Shown here piece by piece: positions 44,648 through 53,460 of a stretch of 64,000 nucleotides of DNA. The number at the start of each line of letters is the position of its first letter. The first letter of the stretch is position 1. This DNA is from Mycolicibacterium moriokaense (GTDB lineage Bacteria > Actinomycetota > Actinomycetes > Mycobacteriales > Mycobacteriaceae), in assembly GCF_010726085.1 (NCBI RefSeq), contig NZ_AP022560.1, positions 2,914,001 through 2,978,000 on the forward strand, given 5' to 3'. The notes below the pieces were generated by a model that had not been told where the DNA came from, did not search any database, and saw only the letters and a list, made by a program, of their open reading frames with translations. The translations under genes were made by a program, and so were the position numbers.

Positions 44648-45187
44648 GTGAGGTTGATCCGAGGGCTTGCCACCGCCCTCATCGGTATGGCCGCCGTCGT
44701 CGGCCTCGCGGTTCCGGCCCACGCGCAAGGCAACGTCAAGGCCCCGGGTGTGCCGGAGGGCTACTACAACGTCAACATCGACGGCCAGGCGTCCGCGGTG
44801 TGGGAGATCTTCCCGATCTGCGTTCCAACGGTCGGGGATCTGCGCGAACCGCTGTTGCTCCCGATCGCGTGCCGGCTGAAGGTCACGCCGGATACCGGCG
44901 AAGGCGGCGCCGAAGCCGTGATGGTCATGAATCAGTGGCAGTTCGGCTACAAGAACCCCGCCGGACGTACCTGCCCCGACGGCAGCAAGGCGCCGCAGGA
45001 GACCGTCTACCGATTCGACCCGTATTCGTGGGTCGGCACCATGAAGGTGCTCCACGGCGGCGAGTGCGGCGACCAGCCCGGCATGGTCGTCGCGCCGTTG
45101 ACCATGTCTTTCAAAGGCCCGCTGCCGTACCCGGTCACTCAGTACCCGCTGATCTGCGAGCCGGGCGGCCTGCGCCGCTGCTTCTGA
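44648..45187 (+). CDS. Secreted hypothetical protein
   Basis: 179 residues from a GTG with GAAGGAGG upstream. Sec signal (LATALIGMAAVVGLAVPAHA-QG). The mature domain has Cys pairs (ICVPTVGDLREPLLLPIACR, RTCPDGS, GGECGDQ, ICEPGGLRRCF) that suggest disulfides in an exported beta-rich protein. Typical of mycobacterial secreted unknowns. The DUF4185 gene starts one base after its stop. Confidence 0.75.
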   Translation: MRLIRGLATALIGMAAVVGLAVPAHAQGNVKAPGVPEGYYNVNIDGQASAVWEIFPICVPTVGDLREPLLLPIACRLKVTPDTGEGGAEAVMVMNQWQFGYKNPAGRTCPDGSKAPQETVYRFDPYSWVGTMKVLHGGECGDQPGMVVAPLTMSFKGPLPYPVTQYPLICEPGGLRRCF

Positions 45188-45188
45188 C

Positions 45189-46316
45189 TTGTCCGACGAG
45201 TCCTCGGTCGGCAGGGCAGCGGGCCGCGGTCTGCGTCCACGCCCGCGAGTACCGCTGCGTGACGGCAAGGTCGTCGACCTCACCGGTCCCGGGCTGACCG
45301 AACGCTGGGGCGTCACCTGCACCGACCTCGGGGCTTCCGTGGTGGCGCCCGACGGAAAGCTGGTGTCGGTATTCGGCGACACGTTCTCCGGTCACAAGGT
45401 CGGCCAGGGCGATTGGCGGTCACCGGTGGTGTTGATCGGCACCGGGGACGCCGACCACGAGATCGTCTACGAACGGGCCGGCGGCGCGGACCCCGACTAC
45501 GCGCGCCAGCTCTGGCATTACGTCCACGACGACGCGTCGACCGGCTGGACCCGCGGCGGCATTAGCACCGTGATCCCGTCGGATCTGTTGCGTGTCGGCG
45601 ACGCGATCTATCTGCACGCCATCGTCAACCGCGGGTTCGGCAACGTCATCTGGACGGAGATATGGCGGTCCGACGACAGCGGGGTGTCCTGGACGCACCT
45701 GGGGGCCGACGCCAAGTTTCCCGCCGACCTGCACGGCGGGCATGCCCAGTGCTGGTCATGGGACTTCGATCCCGACGACGGTTGGGTTTATGTGGTGGCC
45801 ACGGGATTTCAGCGTGACAAGGGCATCATCCTGATGCGGGTGCGTCCGGAGCACATCGGGCACCGATCGCGCTATGCGAGTTGGGGATTCGTCGACGGAC
45901 GCTGGCGGTGGGGCAGCACTGCGACACCCATCACGCCCGCGGGTGAGCGGTGGGGTGAGCTGACGTTTCGCCGGATGGCACAAGGCAAGTGGATCCTGGG
46001 CGGTTTCCTGGCGTCGAAGTATGCGCTGGGCTACCGGGTCGTCGAATCGCCCGTCGCCAACATGCACACGACGCCGCTGCAGACTCCGGTGCTCGGGTCC
46101 GCATGGCACGCCGAGAACCACGGGAAGAATCAGGTCGCGCAGCTCTACGGCGGCTACGTGTTGCCCGGGTCGCGGTTCGACGGCCGCGGCGGCGTCGGGC
46201 TCGTGGTGTCGCAGTGGCGCACCGATCACGGGTGGCCTTATCGGGCAATGCAATTCAAGGCCGCACTGCGGGACACCACGAGGGCGCGCGAGCCGGAGGA
46301 CCCGATCAACCTCTAG
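45189..46316 (+). CDS. DUF4185-type beta-propeller-like protein
   Basis: 375 residues from TTG 45189. Sequence blocks LTERWGVTCTDLGASVVAPD, GKLVSVFGDTFSGHKVGQGD, GHAQCWSWDFDPDDGWVYVV, KWILGGFLASKYALGYRVVE and GLVVSQWRTDHGWPYRAMQF match the DUF4185 family, proposed as glycoside-hydrolase-like propellers; some mycobacterial members are reported arabinan-degrading enzymes. No signal peptide is visible at this start. Ends four bases inside the convergent SDR gene. Confidence 0.75.
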   Translation: MSDESSVGRAAGRGLRPRPRVPLRDGKVVDLTGPGLTERWGVTCTDLGASVVAPDGKLVSVFGDTFSGHKVGQGDWRSPVVLIGTGDADHEIVYERAGGADPDYARQLWHYVHDDASTGWTRGGISTVIPSDLLRVGDAIYLHAIVNRGFGNVIWTEIWRSDDSGVSWTHLGADAKFPADLHGGHAQCWSWDFDPDDGWVYVVATGFQRDKGIILMRVRPEHIGHRSRYASWGFVDGRWRWGSTATPITPAGERWGELTFRRMAQGKWILGGFLASKYALGYRVVESPVANMHTTPLQTPVLGSAWHAENHGKNQVAQLYGGYVLPGSRFDGRGGVGLVVSQWRTDHGWPYRAMQFKAALRDTTRAREPEDPINL

Positions 46317-47074
46317 ACAGTGAACCCGCCGTCGACGTTCCAGTGCGCACCCGTGATGTATCCGGTGTCGGGGCCGGCCAGATAGGCGACCACGCCCGCT
46401 ACGTCGCTCGGCTTACCGTAGCGTCCGCCGGCCATCACTTGCTTTAACGATTCGGCGAATTCGCCCTTATCCGGGTTCATGTCTGTGTTGATGGGGCCGG
46501 GCTGCACGTTGTTCACCGTGATGCCTCGCGGTCCGAGGTCGCGGGCGAGGCCGCGGGTCAACCCCGCGACGGCCGCCTTCGTCATCGCGTACACCGCGAG
46601 CCCCGGGCCGGGAACCTGTTCCGCGTTGATGCTGCCGATGTTGATGATGCGACCGCCCTCACCGAGATGCGCCAGCGCAGCCTGGATGGCGACGAACACG
46701 CCGCGGATGTTGATCGCCACGATCCTGTCGAAGTCTTCGGCCGGCAGCGTGGCCACGTCGCCCAATACCGCGATGCCCGCGTTGTTGACGAGGATGTCGA
46801 GCCCGCCGAGATGGGCGACGGTCTCCTTGACCGAGCGCGTCACCTGTTCGGGGTCGCCGCTGTCGGCCTGAATCGCCACGACGGTCGCGCCGTTGGCGGC
46901 CACGTCCGCGGCGAGTTTCTCGGCCTCAGCCTTTGACGCGCCGTAGGTGAACGCGACGGCCGCACCGTCAGCGGCCAGCTTCCGTACGATCTCGGCGCCG
47001 ATTCCGCGCGACGCTCCGGTGACCAATGCTCGTCGACCGGCCAGCGGCCCGCCGTTGCTAACCGCTGATGTCAT
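46313..47074 (-). CDS. SDR-family oxidoreductase
   Basis: 253 residues: RALVTGASRGIGAEIVRKLA, NNAGIA, NIGSINAEQV (Ser), AVYAMTKAAVAGLTRGLARD (Tyr-x3-Lys), ITVNNVQPGPINTDMNP. FabG-like classical SDR; no partner gene shows the substrate. Confidence 0.85.
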   Translation of the reverse strand: MTSAVSNGGPLAGRRALVTGASRGIGAEIVRKLAADGAAVAFTYGASKAEAEKLAADVAANGATVVAIQADSGDPEQVTRSVKETVAHLGGLDILVNNAGIAVLGDVATLPAEDFDRIVAINIRGVFVAIQAALAHLGEGGRIINIGSINAEQVPGPGLAVYAMTKAAVAGLTRGLARDLGPRGITVNNVQPGPINTDMNPDKGEFAESLKQVMAGGRYGKPSDVAGVVAYLAGPDTGYITGAHWNVDGGFTV

Positions 47075-47149
47075 GCTCGGGATAATGCCGTAGCGGCCGC
47101 TTTCATTCCCGCTTGGTGGTTGTCGTACCCGGCGGGCAGGCTCTCGCGC

Positions 47150-47755
47150 ATGGATAGTGCCGACAAATCGGCGTCATCGATTGATGACGCGGCGGGGTCG
47201 GAGGGTGCCTGGGGTGGGGTTGGTCCGAAGCCGTGGTGGTTTGACGATCCGGAGATCTTGGCTGCGCGTCGGCAGGTGCTCGAGGAGTTCGGGGGCGAGC
47301 CGGACGGATCGGTGGTGTGTGCTGTGCCCGGGGGCGAGCCGGACGGATCGGTGGTGTGCGATGTGCCCGAGGGGGATAGTGCCGACAAATCGGCGTCATC
47401 GATTGATGACGCGGCGGGGTCGGAGGGTGCCTGGGGTGGGGTTGGTCCGAAGCCGTGGTGGTTTGACGATCCGGAGATCTTGGCTGTGCGTCGGCAGGTG
47501 CTCGAGGAGTTCGGGGGCGAGCCGGACGACAGGCCCGAGTGCACCGACCCCGATCCCATCCTGAACGACGTGCTGTCCGGCGCGAGCGTGCGAGAACTCG
47601 GCCAGGCCCGCGACGACTTGGCCTGCGCGAAGGCGCGCTACGACGAGGCAATTAGATCAGCGCGCAAACTCGGGCTCTCCTGGGGCGAAATCGGGGCCGC
47701 GCTGGGTGTACCGAGACAACTCCTGCACCGCCGCTTTGCCCGACGCCTAGTGTGA
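47150..47755 (+). CDS. Hypothetical protein with recent internal tandem duplication
   Basis: 201 residues from ATG 47150. The N-terminal half contains two near-identical 74-residue units (DSADKSASSIDDAAGSEGAW, PKPWWFDDPEILAxRRQVLE). The C-terminus ARYDEAIRSARKLGLSWGEI, GAALGVPRQLLHRRFAR is a homeodomain-like HTH seen in mycobacterial small DNA-binding proteins. The length varies by the 222-bp duplication, which keeps the frame. Function unknown. Confidence 0.65.
   Translation: MDSADKSASSIDDAAGSEGAWGGVGPKPWWFDDPEILAARRQVLEEFGGEPDGSVVCAVPGGEPDGSVVCDVPEGDSADKSASSIDDAAGSEGAWGGVGPKPWWFDDPEILAVRRQVLEEFGGEPDDRPECTDPDPILNDVLSGASVRELGQARDDLACAKARYDEAIRSARKLGLSWGEIGAALGVPRQLLHRRFARRLV
47152..47528 (+). 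repeat. 155-bp direct repeat, 222-bp period
   Basis: Bases 47152-47306 recur at 47374-47528 with one visible difference (GCTGCGCG versus GCTGTGCG). Between them a shorter block (GGGGGCGAGCCGGACGGATC) is also duplicated. The period is a multiple of three. Confidence 0.9.
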
Positions 47756-47787
47756 GGACGAGGTGGGGGCCGATCGAAAGGTTGCGC

Positions 47788-48876
47788 GTGACTGTTGACT
47801 CTCAGAAGAAGCGGATCGTCATCTACGGCACCGGCTTCGTCGGCAAGATGGTGATTCCCGAGGTCGTCAAACACCCGCTGTTCGAACTGGTCGGCGTCGG
47901 AGTGAGCAACCCCGACAAGGTGGGCCGCGACGTCGGTGAGATCTGCAGTATGGGCACGACGGTGGGCGTGACCGCCACCGACGACATCGACGAACTGATC
48001 GCGCTCAAACCCGACGCCCTGGTGCACTACGGGCCGACCGCCGCGCATGCTGAGGAAAACATCGGCCTGATCACGCGTTTCCTGCGCGCCGGGATCGACG
48101 TCTGCTCGACGGCCATGACGCCGTGGGTGTGGCCGACGATGCACCTCAACCCGCCGAACTGGATCGAACCCATCACCGAGGCCTGTGAGCTGGGCGAGTC
48201 GTCGTGCTTCACCACCGGCATCGACCCCGGCTTCGCCAACGACGTGTTCCCCATGACGCTGATGGGCCTGTGCTCGGAGGTCCGCACGGTGCGCGCATCC
48301 GAGCTGCTCGACTACACCAACTACACCGGCGACTACGAGCGCGAGATGGGCATCGGAAGGCCACCCGAAAAGAAGGCCATGCTCGAAACCCCCGATATCC
48401 TCGTATTCGCCTGGGGCGGAACGGTTCCCATGATCGCCCATGCGGCGGGCATCATGCTCGACGAGATCACCACGACGTACGACAAGTGGGTGACACCCAA
48501 CGAGCGAAAGTCGGCCAAGGGCATCATCCCGGCGGGCCACGTCGCCGCCGTCCGGTTCACCATCAACGGCGTCTACAAGGGCGAGACACGCATCCAGCTC
48601 GAGCACGTCAACCGGATCGGTGACGACGCCGCACCCGAATGGCCGACCGGCAACCAGAACGACGTCTACCGCGTCGACATCGAGGGCACGCCGAGCATCT
48701 TCCAGGAGACCGCCTTCAGATTCACCGACGGTTCGGGGCGTGACGCGGCCGCCGCGGGCTGCCTGTCCACCGGCCTGCGGGCGCTCAACGCCGTGCCCGC
48801 GGTCAACGATCTGTCGCCGGGCTGGGTCACCCCACTGGATCTACCACTGATTCCAGGGGCTGGGACGATTCGCTGA
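47788..48876 (+). CDS. Dihydrodipicolinate reductase-like oxidoreductase
   Basis: 362 residues from GTG 47788. Rossmann motif RIVIYGTGFVGKMVIPEVV, VGVGVSNPDKVGRDVG, ALVHYGPTAAHAEENIGLI, then a DapB-like C-terminal part (FTTGIDPGFANDVFPMTLMG, YTGDYEREMGIGRPPEKK). Mycobacteria carry several such paralogues outside lysine synthesis, often in lipid or steroid-type pathways. The substrate is unknown. Confidence 0.7.
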   Translation: MTVDSQKKRIVIYGTGFVGKMVIPEVVKHPLFELVGVGVSNPDKVGRDVGEICSMGTTVGVTATDDIDELIALKPDALVHYGPTAAHAEENIGLITRFLRAGIDVCSTAMTPWVWPTMHLNPPNWIEPITEACELGESSCFTTGIDPGFANDVFPMTLMGLCSEVRTVRASELLDYTNYTGDYEREMGIGRPPEKKAMLETPDILVFAWGGTVPMIAHAAGIMLDEITTTYDKWVTPNERKSAKGIIPAGHVAAVRFTINGVYKGETRIQLEHVNRIGDDAAPEWPTGNQNDVYRVDIEGTPSIFQETAFRFTDGSGRDAAAAGCLSTGLRALNAVPAVNDLSPGWVTPLDLPLIPGAGTIR

Positions 48877-48937
48877 GTAACGCGAACGCCGTCCGATCAG
48901 ATGTATCTCCGATAGCGTTTGATCGAGACGGGAAGTG

Positions 48938-50671
48938 ATGGCTGACGGGGTAGGGCTCTCGGTAGGGGCCTCCAACCTGGCCGCGGTGGTCGTCGGCCGC
49001 GCGGCCCTCCTTCGCAGCGCTGTGCTCACCCGTTTTCCCCACCGGCCGCCCGAGGTCGGGGTGCCGAGCGAGAACCCCAACCTCAACGAGCGCGGGCTGA
49101 TCCTCACCGACTTCGTCGACCGCGTCGGCGACCCGGTCGGCATCGTCGCAGCCGACGGCTCTACACACCGCGCCGATCAGATACTCGCCGATGCGCTGCA
49201 CGCGCTGCTCGTCGCGCTGCTGGCGGGCAAGCCGGCGGCCGGGCCGATCGCCGTCACCCACCCCGCGCACTGGCGCCAGGCCGCCGTCGAGAGCCTGCGC
49301 ACCGCGCTCGCCGAGGTGCCGGAGTTCCAGCGCGCACCGGTCGTCTCGGATGCGACGGCCGCGCTGACGGCGCTGCAGGACGATCCCGGCCTGCCGACGC
49401 GGGGCGTCATCGCCCTGTGCGACTTCGGCGGCACCGGTACCAGCATCACGCTGGTCGACGCCGACGCCGGTTACGCGCCGCTGGCGCCGACCGTCCGCCA
49501 CGGTGATTTCTGCGGCGACCTCGTCGACCAGGCACTGCTCACCCGCGTGCTCGACGACCTGTCAGCCGCGGGGGCCATCGACCTGTCGGGCACGTCGGCG
49601 ATCGGATCGCTGACGCATCTGCGGGTGCAGTGCCGCGGCGCAAAGGAGCGGCTGTCCACGGCGAGCGTCACCTCGCTGATGGTCGACGTGCCCGGGCATC
49701 GCAGTGAGGTGCGGCTGACCCGCACTGAACTCGACGACGCCATACGGCAACCCGTCGCCGACTTCGCGGGTGTGCTGCAAGAAGCGTTGGAGCGCAACGG
49801 TGTTCGCGAGCTGGCCGCCGTCGCGTCGGTGGGTGGTGGTGCGCGGATCCCGCTGATCACGACGACGTTGTCGGAGCGTTTCCGGACTCCGGTCATCACG
49901 ACCGCCCATCCCGAGTTGGCCGCGGCGGTCGGTGGTGGCATCGCGGCTGTGCGCGGGACGGTCGAGGAGGGCCAGACCTCGATGGCTGCGGCCGCTCCCG
50001 CGGTGGCTGCGGCCGAAGCGACGTTGATGGCGCCGGAGGTGGTGCCGCCAGACGAGATGGCACCACCGTCGGGGACGTTCGGCGCGTTGGCCTGGTCGGA
50101 CGCCACCGATCTGCCCGAGGTGGCCCCGACCGATCCGTACGACTATGACCCGCCCGCCGCTGCGACCGGCGATGTCCGGCCGCAGATCGAGTTCCAGCGC
50201 GACGGCGAGGAACCCGTGGCCGCGCCGGTGCCGTGGTACCGCCGACCCGCGGTGGCGCTGGCGGCGGCCGTGATCTTGCTGCTTCTCGCGCTGGCTGCCG
50301 CGGTGCTGTACGCCACGCGCTCCGACGAGGAGTCGCCCGCTCCGGCGACGACCACGGCCCATACGCCGCCTCCGACCACCAGCGAGGCGTCTCCGCCGCC
50401 GCAGGAAACGCAGGCCCCGCCGCCGGAGACCGTCACCCAGGAGGCGCCGCCACCCCCGGCGACCGAGACCGTCACGGCGCCGCCGCCTGAGCCGCCGCCG
50501 ACGACCACGGAACCGCCTCCGCCCACCACCACGGAGCCGCCCCCGACGACCACGCAGCCCCCACCGGCGACGACGCAACCGCCGCCGGTCATCCCGACGC
50601 TGCCTTACGAGACCATTCCCGGGCTCCCGTTCGTCCCGAACCCGATCCAGCCTCCGCAACCGGCCCCGTAG
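48938..50671 (+). CDS. Hsp70-like ATPase with membrane helix and Pro/Thr tail
   Basis: 577 residues. An actin-fold ATPase domain (ADGVGLSVGASNLAAVVVGR, IALCDFGGTGTSITLVDADA phosphate loop, AAVASVGGGARIPLITTTLS adenosine motif) covers 1-330. A linker, one membrane helix (AVALAAAVILLLLALAAAVL, about 440) and a Pro/Thr-rich exported tail of about 110 residues follow. No substrate-binding domain of DnaK is present. The layout suggests a cytosolic ATPase sensing or driving a cell-envelope process. Upstream of another oxidoreductase gene by 28 bases. Confidence 0.75.
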   Translation: MADGVGLSVGASNLAAVVVGRAALLRSAVLTRFPHRPPEVGVPSENPNLNERGLILTDFVDRVGDPVGIVAADGSTHRADQILADALHALLVALLAGKPAAGPIAVTHPAHWRQAAVESLRTALAEVPEFQRAPVVSDATAALTALQDDPGLPTRGVIALCDFGGTGTSITLVDADAGYAPLAPTVRHGDFCGDLVDQALLTRVLDDLSAAGAIDLSGTSAIGSLTHLRVQCRGAKERLSTASVTSLMVDVPGHRSEVRLTRTELDDAIRQPVADFAGVLQEALERNGVRELAAVASVGGGARIPLITTTLSERFRTPVITTAHPELAAAVGGGIAAVRGTVEEGQTSMAAAAPAVAAAEATLMAPEVVPPDEMAPPSGTFGALAWSDATDLPEVAPTDPYDYDPPAAATGDVRPQIEFQRDGEEPVAAPVPWYRRPAVALAAAVILLLLALAAAVLYATRSDEESPAPATTTAHTPPPTTSEASPPPQETQAPPPETVTQEAPPPPATETVTAPPPEPPPTTTEPPPPTTTEPPPTTTQPPPATTQPPPVIPTLPYETIPGLPFVPNPIQPPQPAP

Positions 50672-50699
50672 CGCCGACGGCGGCCATACGCTGACCGCC

Positions 50700-52445
50700 A
50701 TGACGCAGACCGACGGCTTGCTGTTCGACCCCAGGACCTACGACCCACCCCAGTTCGACGCCGAAACGCGGCGGTTGTTGCGCGCCACGATCGACTGGTT
50801 CGAAGGTCAGGGCAAGAAACGCCTCCTCGACGACGACCTGGCGGCGGTGTGGCCCGGCGACTTCGTCGACTTCGTCAAGCGCGAGAAGCTGTTTGCGACG
50901 TTCCTGACGCCCTCGGAGTTCGCGGGCGGAAACCCGGACAAACGCTGGGACGCCGCACGCAACGCCGCGCTGTCGGAGATCCTCGGCTTCTACGGACTGA
51001 CGTACTGGTACACCGAGCAGGTCACCATCCTCGGGTTAGGTCCGATCTGGCAGAGCGAGAACAAGGACGCCAAGCTGCGGGCCGCCGACGACCTGGAGAA
51101 CGGCGAAGTGATGGCGTTCGGGCTGTCCGAACGCTCCCGCGGTGCCGACGTCTACAACACCGACATGATCCTGACTCCCGCGAGCGAGGAGGACCGCGCC
51201 AACGGCATCCTGTACCGGGCGACGGGGGAGAAGTACTACATCGGCAACGGCAACGTCGCCAGCATGGTGTCGGTGTTCGGCCGGCGCGGGGACGTCGAGG
51301 GGCAGGACGGCTACGTCTGGTTAGTCGCCGACAGCCGGCACGACGACTACCACCTGATCGACAACGTCGTGCACATGCAGATCTACGTCAGCACCTTCCG
51401 GCTGGAGAACTATCCGGTGCGGGAGGAAGACATTCTGCACACCGGCGTGGAAGCCTTTGCGGCGGCGCTGAATACGGTCAACGTCGGCAAATTCAACCTG
51501 TGCTCCTGCTCGATCGGCATGGCCGAGCACGCGTTCTACGAGGCGATCACACACGCGCAGAACCGCATCCTGTACGGCAGCCCCGTCACCGACTTCACCC
51601 ACGTACGAACCAATTTCGTCGACGCGTATTCACGCCTGATCGCGATGAAACTGTTCAGCCAGCGCTCGGTCGACTACTTCAGGTCTGCCAGCCTCGAGGA
51701 CCGGCGCTATCTGCTGTTCAACCCGATGACCAAGGCCAAGGTCACGATGGAGGGCGAGACGGTGCTGCGGTCGTTGCACGACGTGATCGCCGCCAAGGGG
51801 TACGAGAAGAACACGATGTTCCGCGAGGTCGCGCAGCTCATCGGCACCCTGCCGCGACTGGAGGGCACGGTCCATGTGAACGTCGGCCTGGTGCTGAAGT
51901 TCATGCCGAACTACATGCTCAATCCCAAGGAATATCCGCCGATTCCGATGCGAAACGACGCCGCGGACGACACGTTCTTCTGGAACCAGGGTCCGACCCG
52001 TGGCGCGGGCAAGGTGCAGTTCGCCGACTGGACGCCGATCTACGAGGAGCATGCCGGCATCCCGAATGTCGCGGTGTTCTACGACCAGGCCAAGGCGTTC
52101 CGCGAATTCCTGCTGGCCGCCGCACCCGACGTCGAGCAGCAGAAGGACCTCGACTTCCTGTTGACCGTGGGGCACCTGTTCTCGTTGATCGTGTACGGCC
52201 AACTGATTCTCGAGCAGGCGGCGCTGACCGGGCTGGACTCCGACATGCTGGACCAGATCTTCGACTTCCAGATCCGCGACTTCAACACGTATGCCGTTGC
52301 GCTGCAGGGTAAGCCGACCGCGACGACGGCGCAGCAGGACTGGGCGCTGAGCGCGATCCGCAAGCCGGTGCCCGACCACGCCCGGTTCCATCGGATCTGG
52401 GAGCGGGTCAAGGCCTACGACGGCGCCTACGAGATGGCGCCCTAG
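50700..52445 (+). CDS. Acyl-CoA dehydrogenase-family protein (long form)
   Basis: 581 residues. N-terminal helical part (LLRATIDWFEGQGKKRLLDD), central beta domain (VMAFGLSERSRGADVYNTDM, EKYYIGNGNVASMVSVFGRR) and C-terminal helices (FNLCSCSIGMAEHAFYEAIT). About 150 residues longer than common acyl-CoA dehydrogenases, with a C-terminal extension as in AidB/very-long-chain-like groups. Flavoenzyme, substrate unknown. Confidence 0.75.
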   Translation: MTQTDGLLFDPRTYDPPQFDAETRRLLRATIDWFEGQGKKRLLDDDLAAVWPGDFVDFVKREKLFATFLTPSEFAGGNPDKRWDAARNAALSEILGFYGLTYWYTEQVTILGLGPIWQSENKDAKLRAADDLENGEVMAFGLSERSRGADVYNTDMILTPASEEDRANGILYRATGEKYYIGNGNVASMVSVFGRRGDVEGQDGYVWLVADSRHDDYHLIDNVVHMQIYVSTFRLENYPVREEDILHTGVEAFAAALNTVNVGKFNLCSCSIGMAEHAFYEAITHAQNRILYGSPVTDFTHVRTNFVDAYSRLIAMKLFSQRSVDYFRSASLEDRRYLLFNPMTKAKVTMEGETVLRSLHDVIAAKGYEKNTMFREVAQLIGTLPRLEGTVHVNVGLVLKFMPNYMLNPKEYPPIPMRNDAADDTFFWNQGPTRGAGKVQFADWTPIYEEHAGIPNVAVFYDQAKAFREFLLAAAPDVEQQKDLDFLLTVGHLFSLIVYGQLILEQAALTGLDSDMLDQIFDFQIRDFNTYAVALQGKPTATTAQQDWALSAIRKPVPDHARFHRIWERVKAYDGAYEMAP

Positions 52446-52741
52446 CGGCGGCGCTCACCCGTCACCGCAGACCGTGGCAGGCGGCCGGCGCGGGAGTGCC
52501 CGGCGAGCCGGTCGCCGTCGGCCACCACATCGAAGTCGAGGTTCAGCCGCATCGGCTTGGTCACCGATTGACGCCACGTAACCCGTTTCCCGTCAACGAT
52601 GATGTCGCGCAGCGGTACCGTCTCACCTTTCCCGGTCGCCGTGCCCGCGAGGGTGCCGTCGTGCTCGGTGAACGAATACACGATGGCCAGCGAGCCGATC
52701 GGCGTTTTGATCGTGACGTCCCAGTCTCCGACGATCGTCAT
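52442..52741 (-). CDS. Small lipocalin/THAP-like beta protein
   Basis: 99 residues from ATG 52741: MTIVGDWDVTIKTPIGSLAI, YSFTEHDGTLAGTATGKGET, WRQSVTKPMRLNLDFDVVAD. Repeated beta strands suggest a small beta-barrel binding protein. Its start shares ATGA with the stop of the DJ-1 gene, so they are co-translated. Confidence 0.6.
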   Translation of the reverse strand: MTIVGDWDVTIKTPIGSLAIVYSFTEHDGTLAGTATGKGETVPLRDIIVDGKRVTWRQSVTKPMRLNLDFDVVADGDRLAGHSRAGRLPRSAVTGERRR

Positions 52742-53367
52742 CGCGTCCACACCGTGCCGCGTCGTTCGTAGGCGAACAGGTCCTCGACCGCGAGAGCGAC
52801 CTGTGCTCCGTAGGTGCGGTCGAGCAGGTGCAGCCCAAGGTCCAGTCCGGAGGTGACCGCTGCCGACGTCACGAGATCGCCGTCGTCGACTACGCGTGCG
52901 TGCACGGCGATCGCGCCGGTGGCCTCGAGCAGATCCATGCCGAGGTGGTGTGTGACGGCGGGGCGGCCATCCAGCAGACCGGCCATCGCCAGCGCGAGGC
53001 CGCCGCCGCACACGGTGGCGACGGTGACGGCGGGGTTGTCCATCGCCTTGCGTAGCAAGGGGATCGCGGCCGATTCGGCGAACCGCGCAAGCAGCACCGG
53101 GATGGTGTCGACCTCGTCGGGATCTCCCTCGATCGGGCCCGATGCGCCCGGCACGACGATGAAACCGGGCCTCGCCGGGTCGAGTTCCGCGCTGGCGCGC
53201 AACACCATTTCCAGAGTTCCGCTCACAACTTCGCGGGGTCCCTCAGCCGATACGAACTCGATCTGCAGGTCACCCCCGGCCGCATCGCTGCCGGCGGCGA
53301 GCACCTCGAACGGGGCGATGGCGTCGAGCGGATCGAATCCGTCGAACAACACAATCTGGGCATACAC
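52738..53367 (-). CDS. DJ-1/PfpI-family protein
   Basis: 209 residues from GTG 53367: AQIVLFDGFDPLDAIAPFEV, GFIVVPGASG, TVATVCGGGLALAMAGLLDG (nucleophile Cys at the elbow), VTHHLGMDLLEATG, VTSAAVTSGLDLGLHLLDR. Resembles isonitrile-hydratase-type DJ-1 members. Divergent from a GlxA-type regulator that carries a related domain, a common regulator-enzyme pairing. Confidence 0.8.
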   Translation of the reverse strand: MYAQIVLFDGFDPLDAIAPFEVLAAGSDAAGGDLQIEFVSAEGPREVVSGTLEMVLRASAELDPARPGFIVVPGASGPIEGDPDEVDTIPVLLARFAESAAIPLLRKAMDNPAVTVATVCGGGLALAMAGLLDGRPAVTHHLGMDLLEATGAIAVHARVVDDGDLVTSAAVTSGLDLGLHLLDRTYGAQVALAVEDLFAYERRGTVWTR

Positions 53368-53402
53368 ACGGTCATCGTCTCGGGGATGCGACGCGCCAGC
53401 CA

Positions 53403-53439
53403 GTGGCAAGATCGCCATATATCGCTGAAATATTGCCAC
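53403..53439. promoter_or_regulatory. Inverted repeat in DJ-1/AraC divergent promoter
   Basis: GTGGCAA (53403-53409) and TTGCCAC (53433-53439) are perfect inverted 7-mers around an AT-rich centre (CCATATATCG) between the two divergent starts. A candidate binding site for the adjacent AraC-type regulator. Confidence 0.45.
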
Positions 53440-53460
53440 AAGGTGGGGTACGGTCTCGGC

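Noticed and set aside
44528..45382. N-terminal extension of the peptide-binding protein frame
   Set aside because: The lipoprotein signal begins at 44527; the extension is antisense to two plus-strand genes.
47152..47528. Possible CRISPR-like repeat
   Set aside because: Only two long units inside one open reading frame with a codon-multiple period; a coding duplication, not an array.
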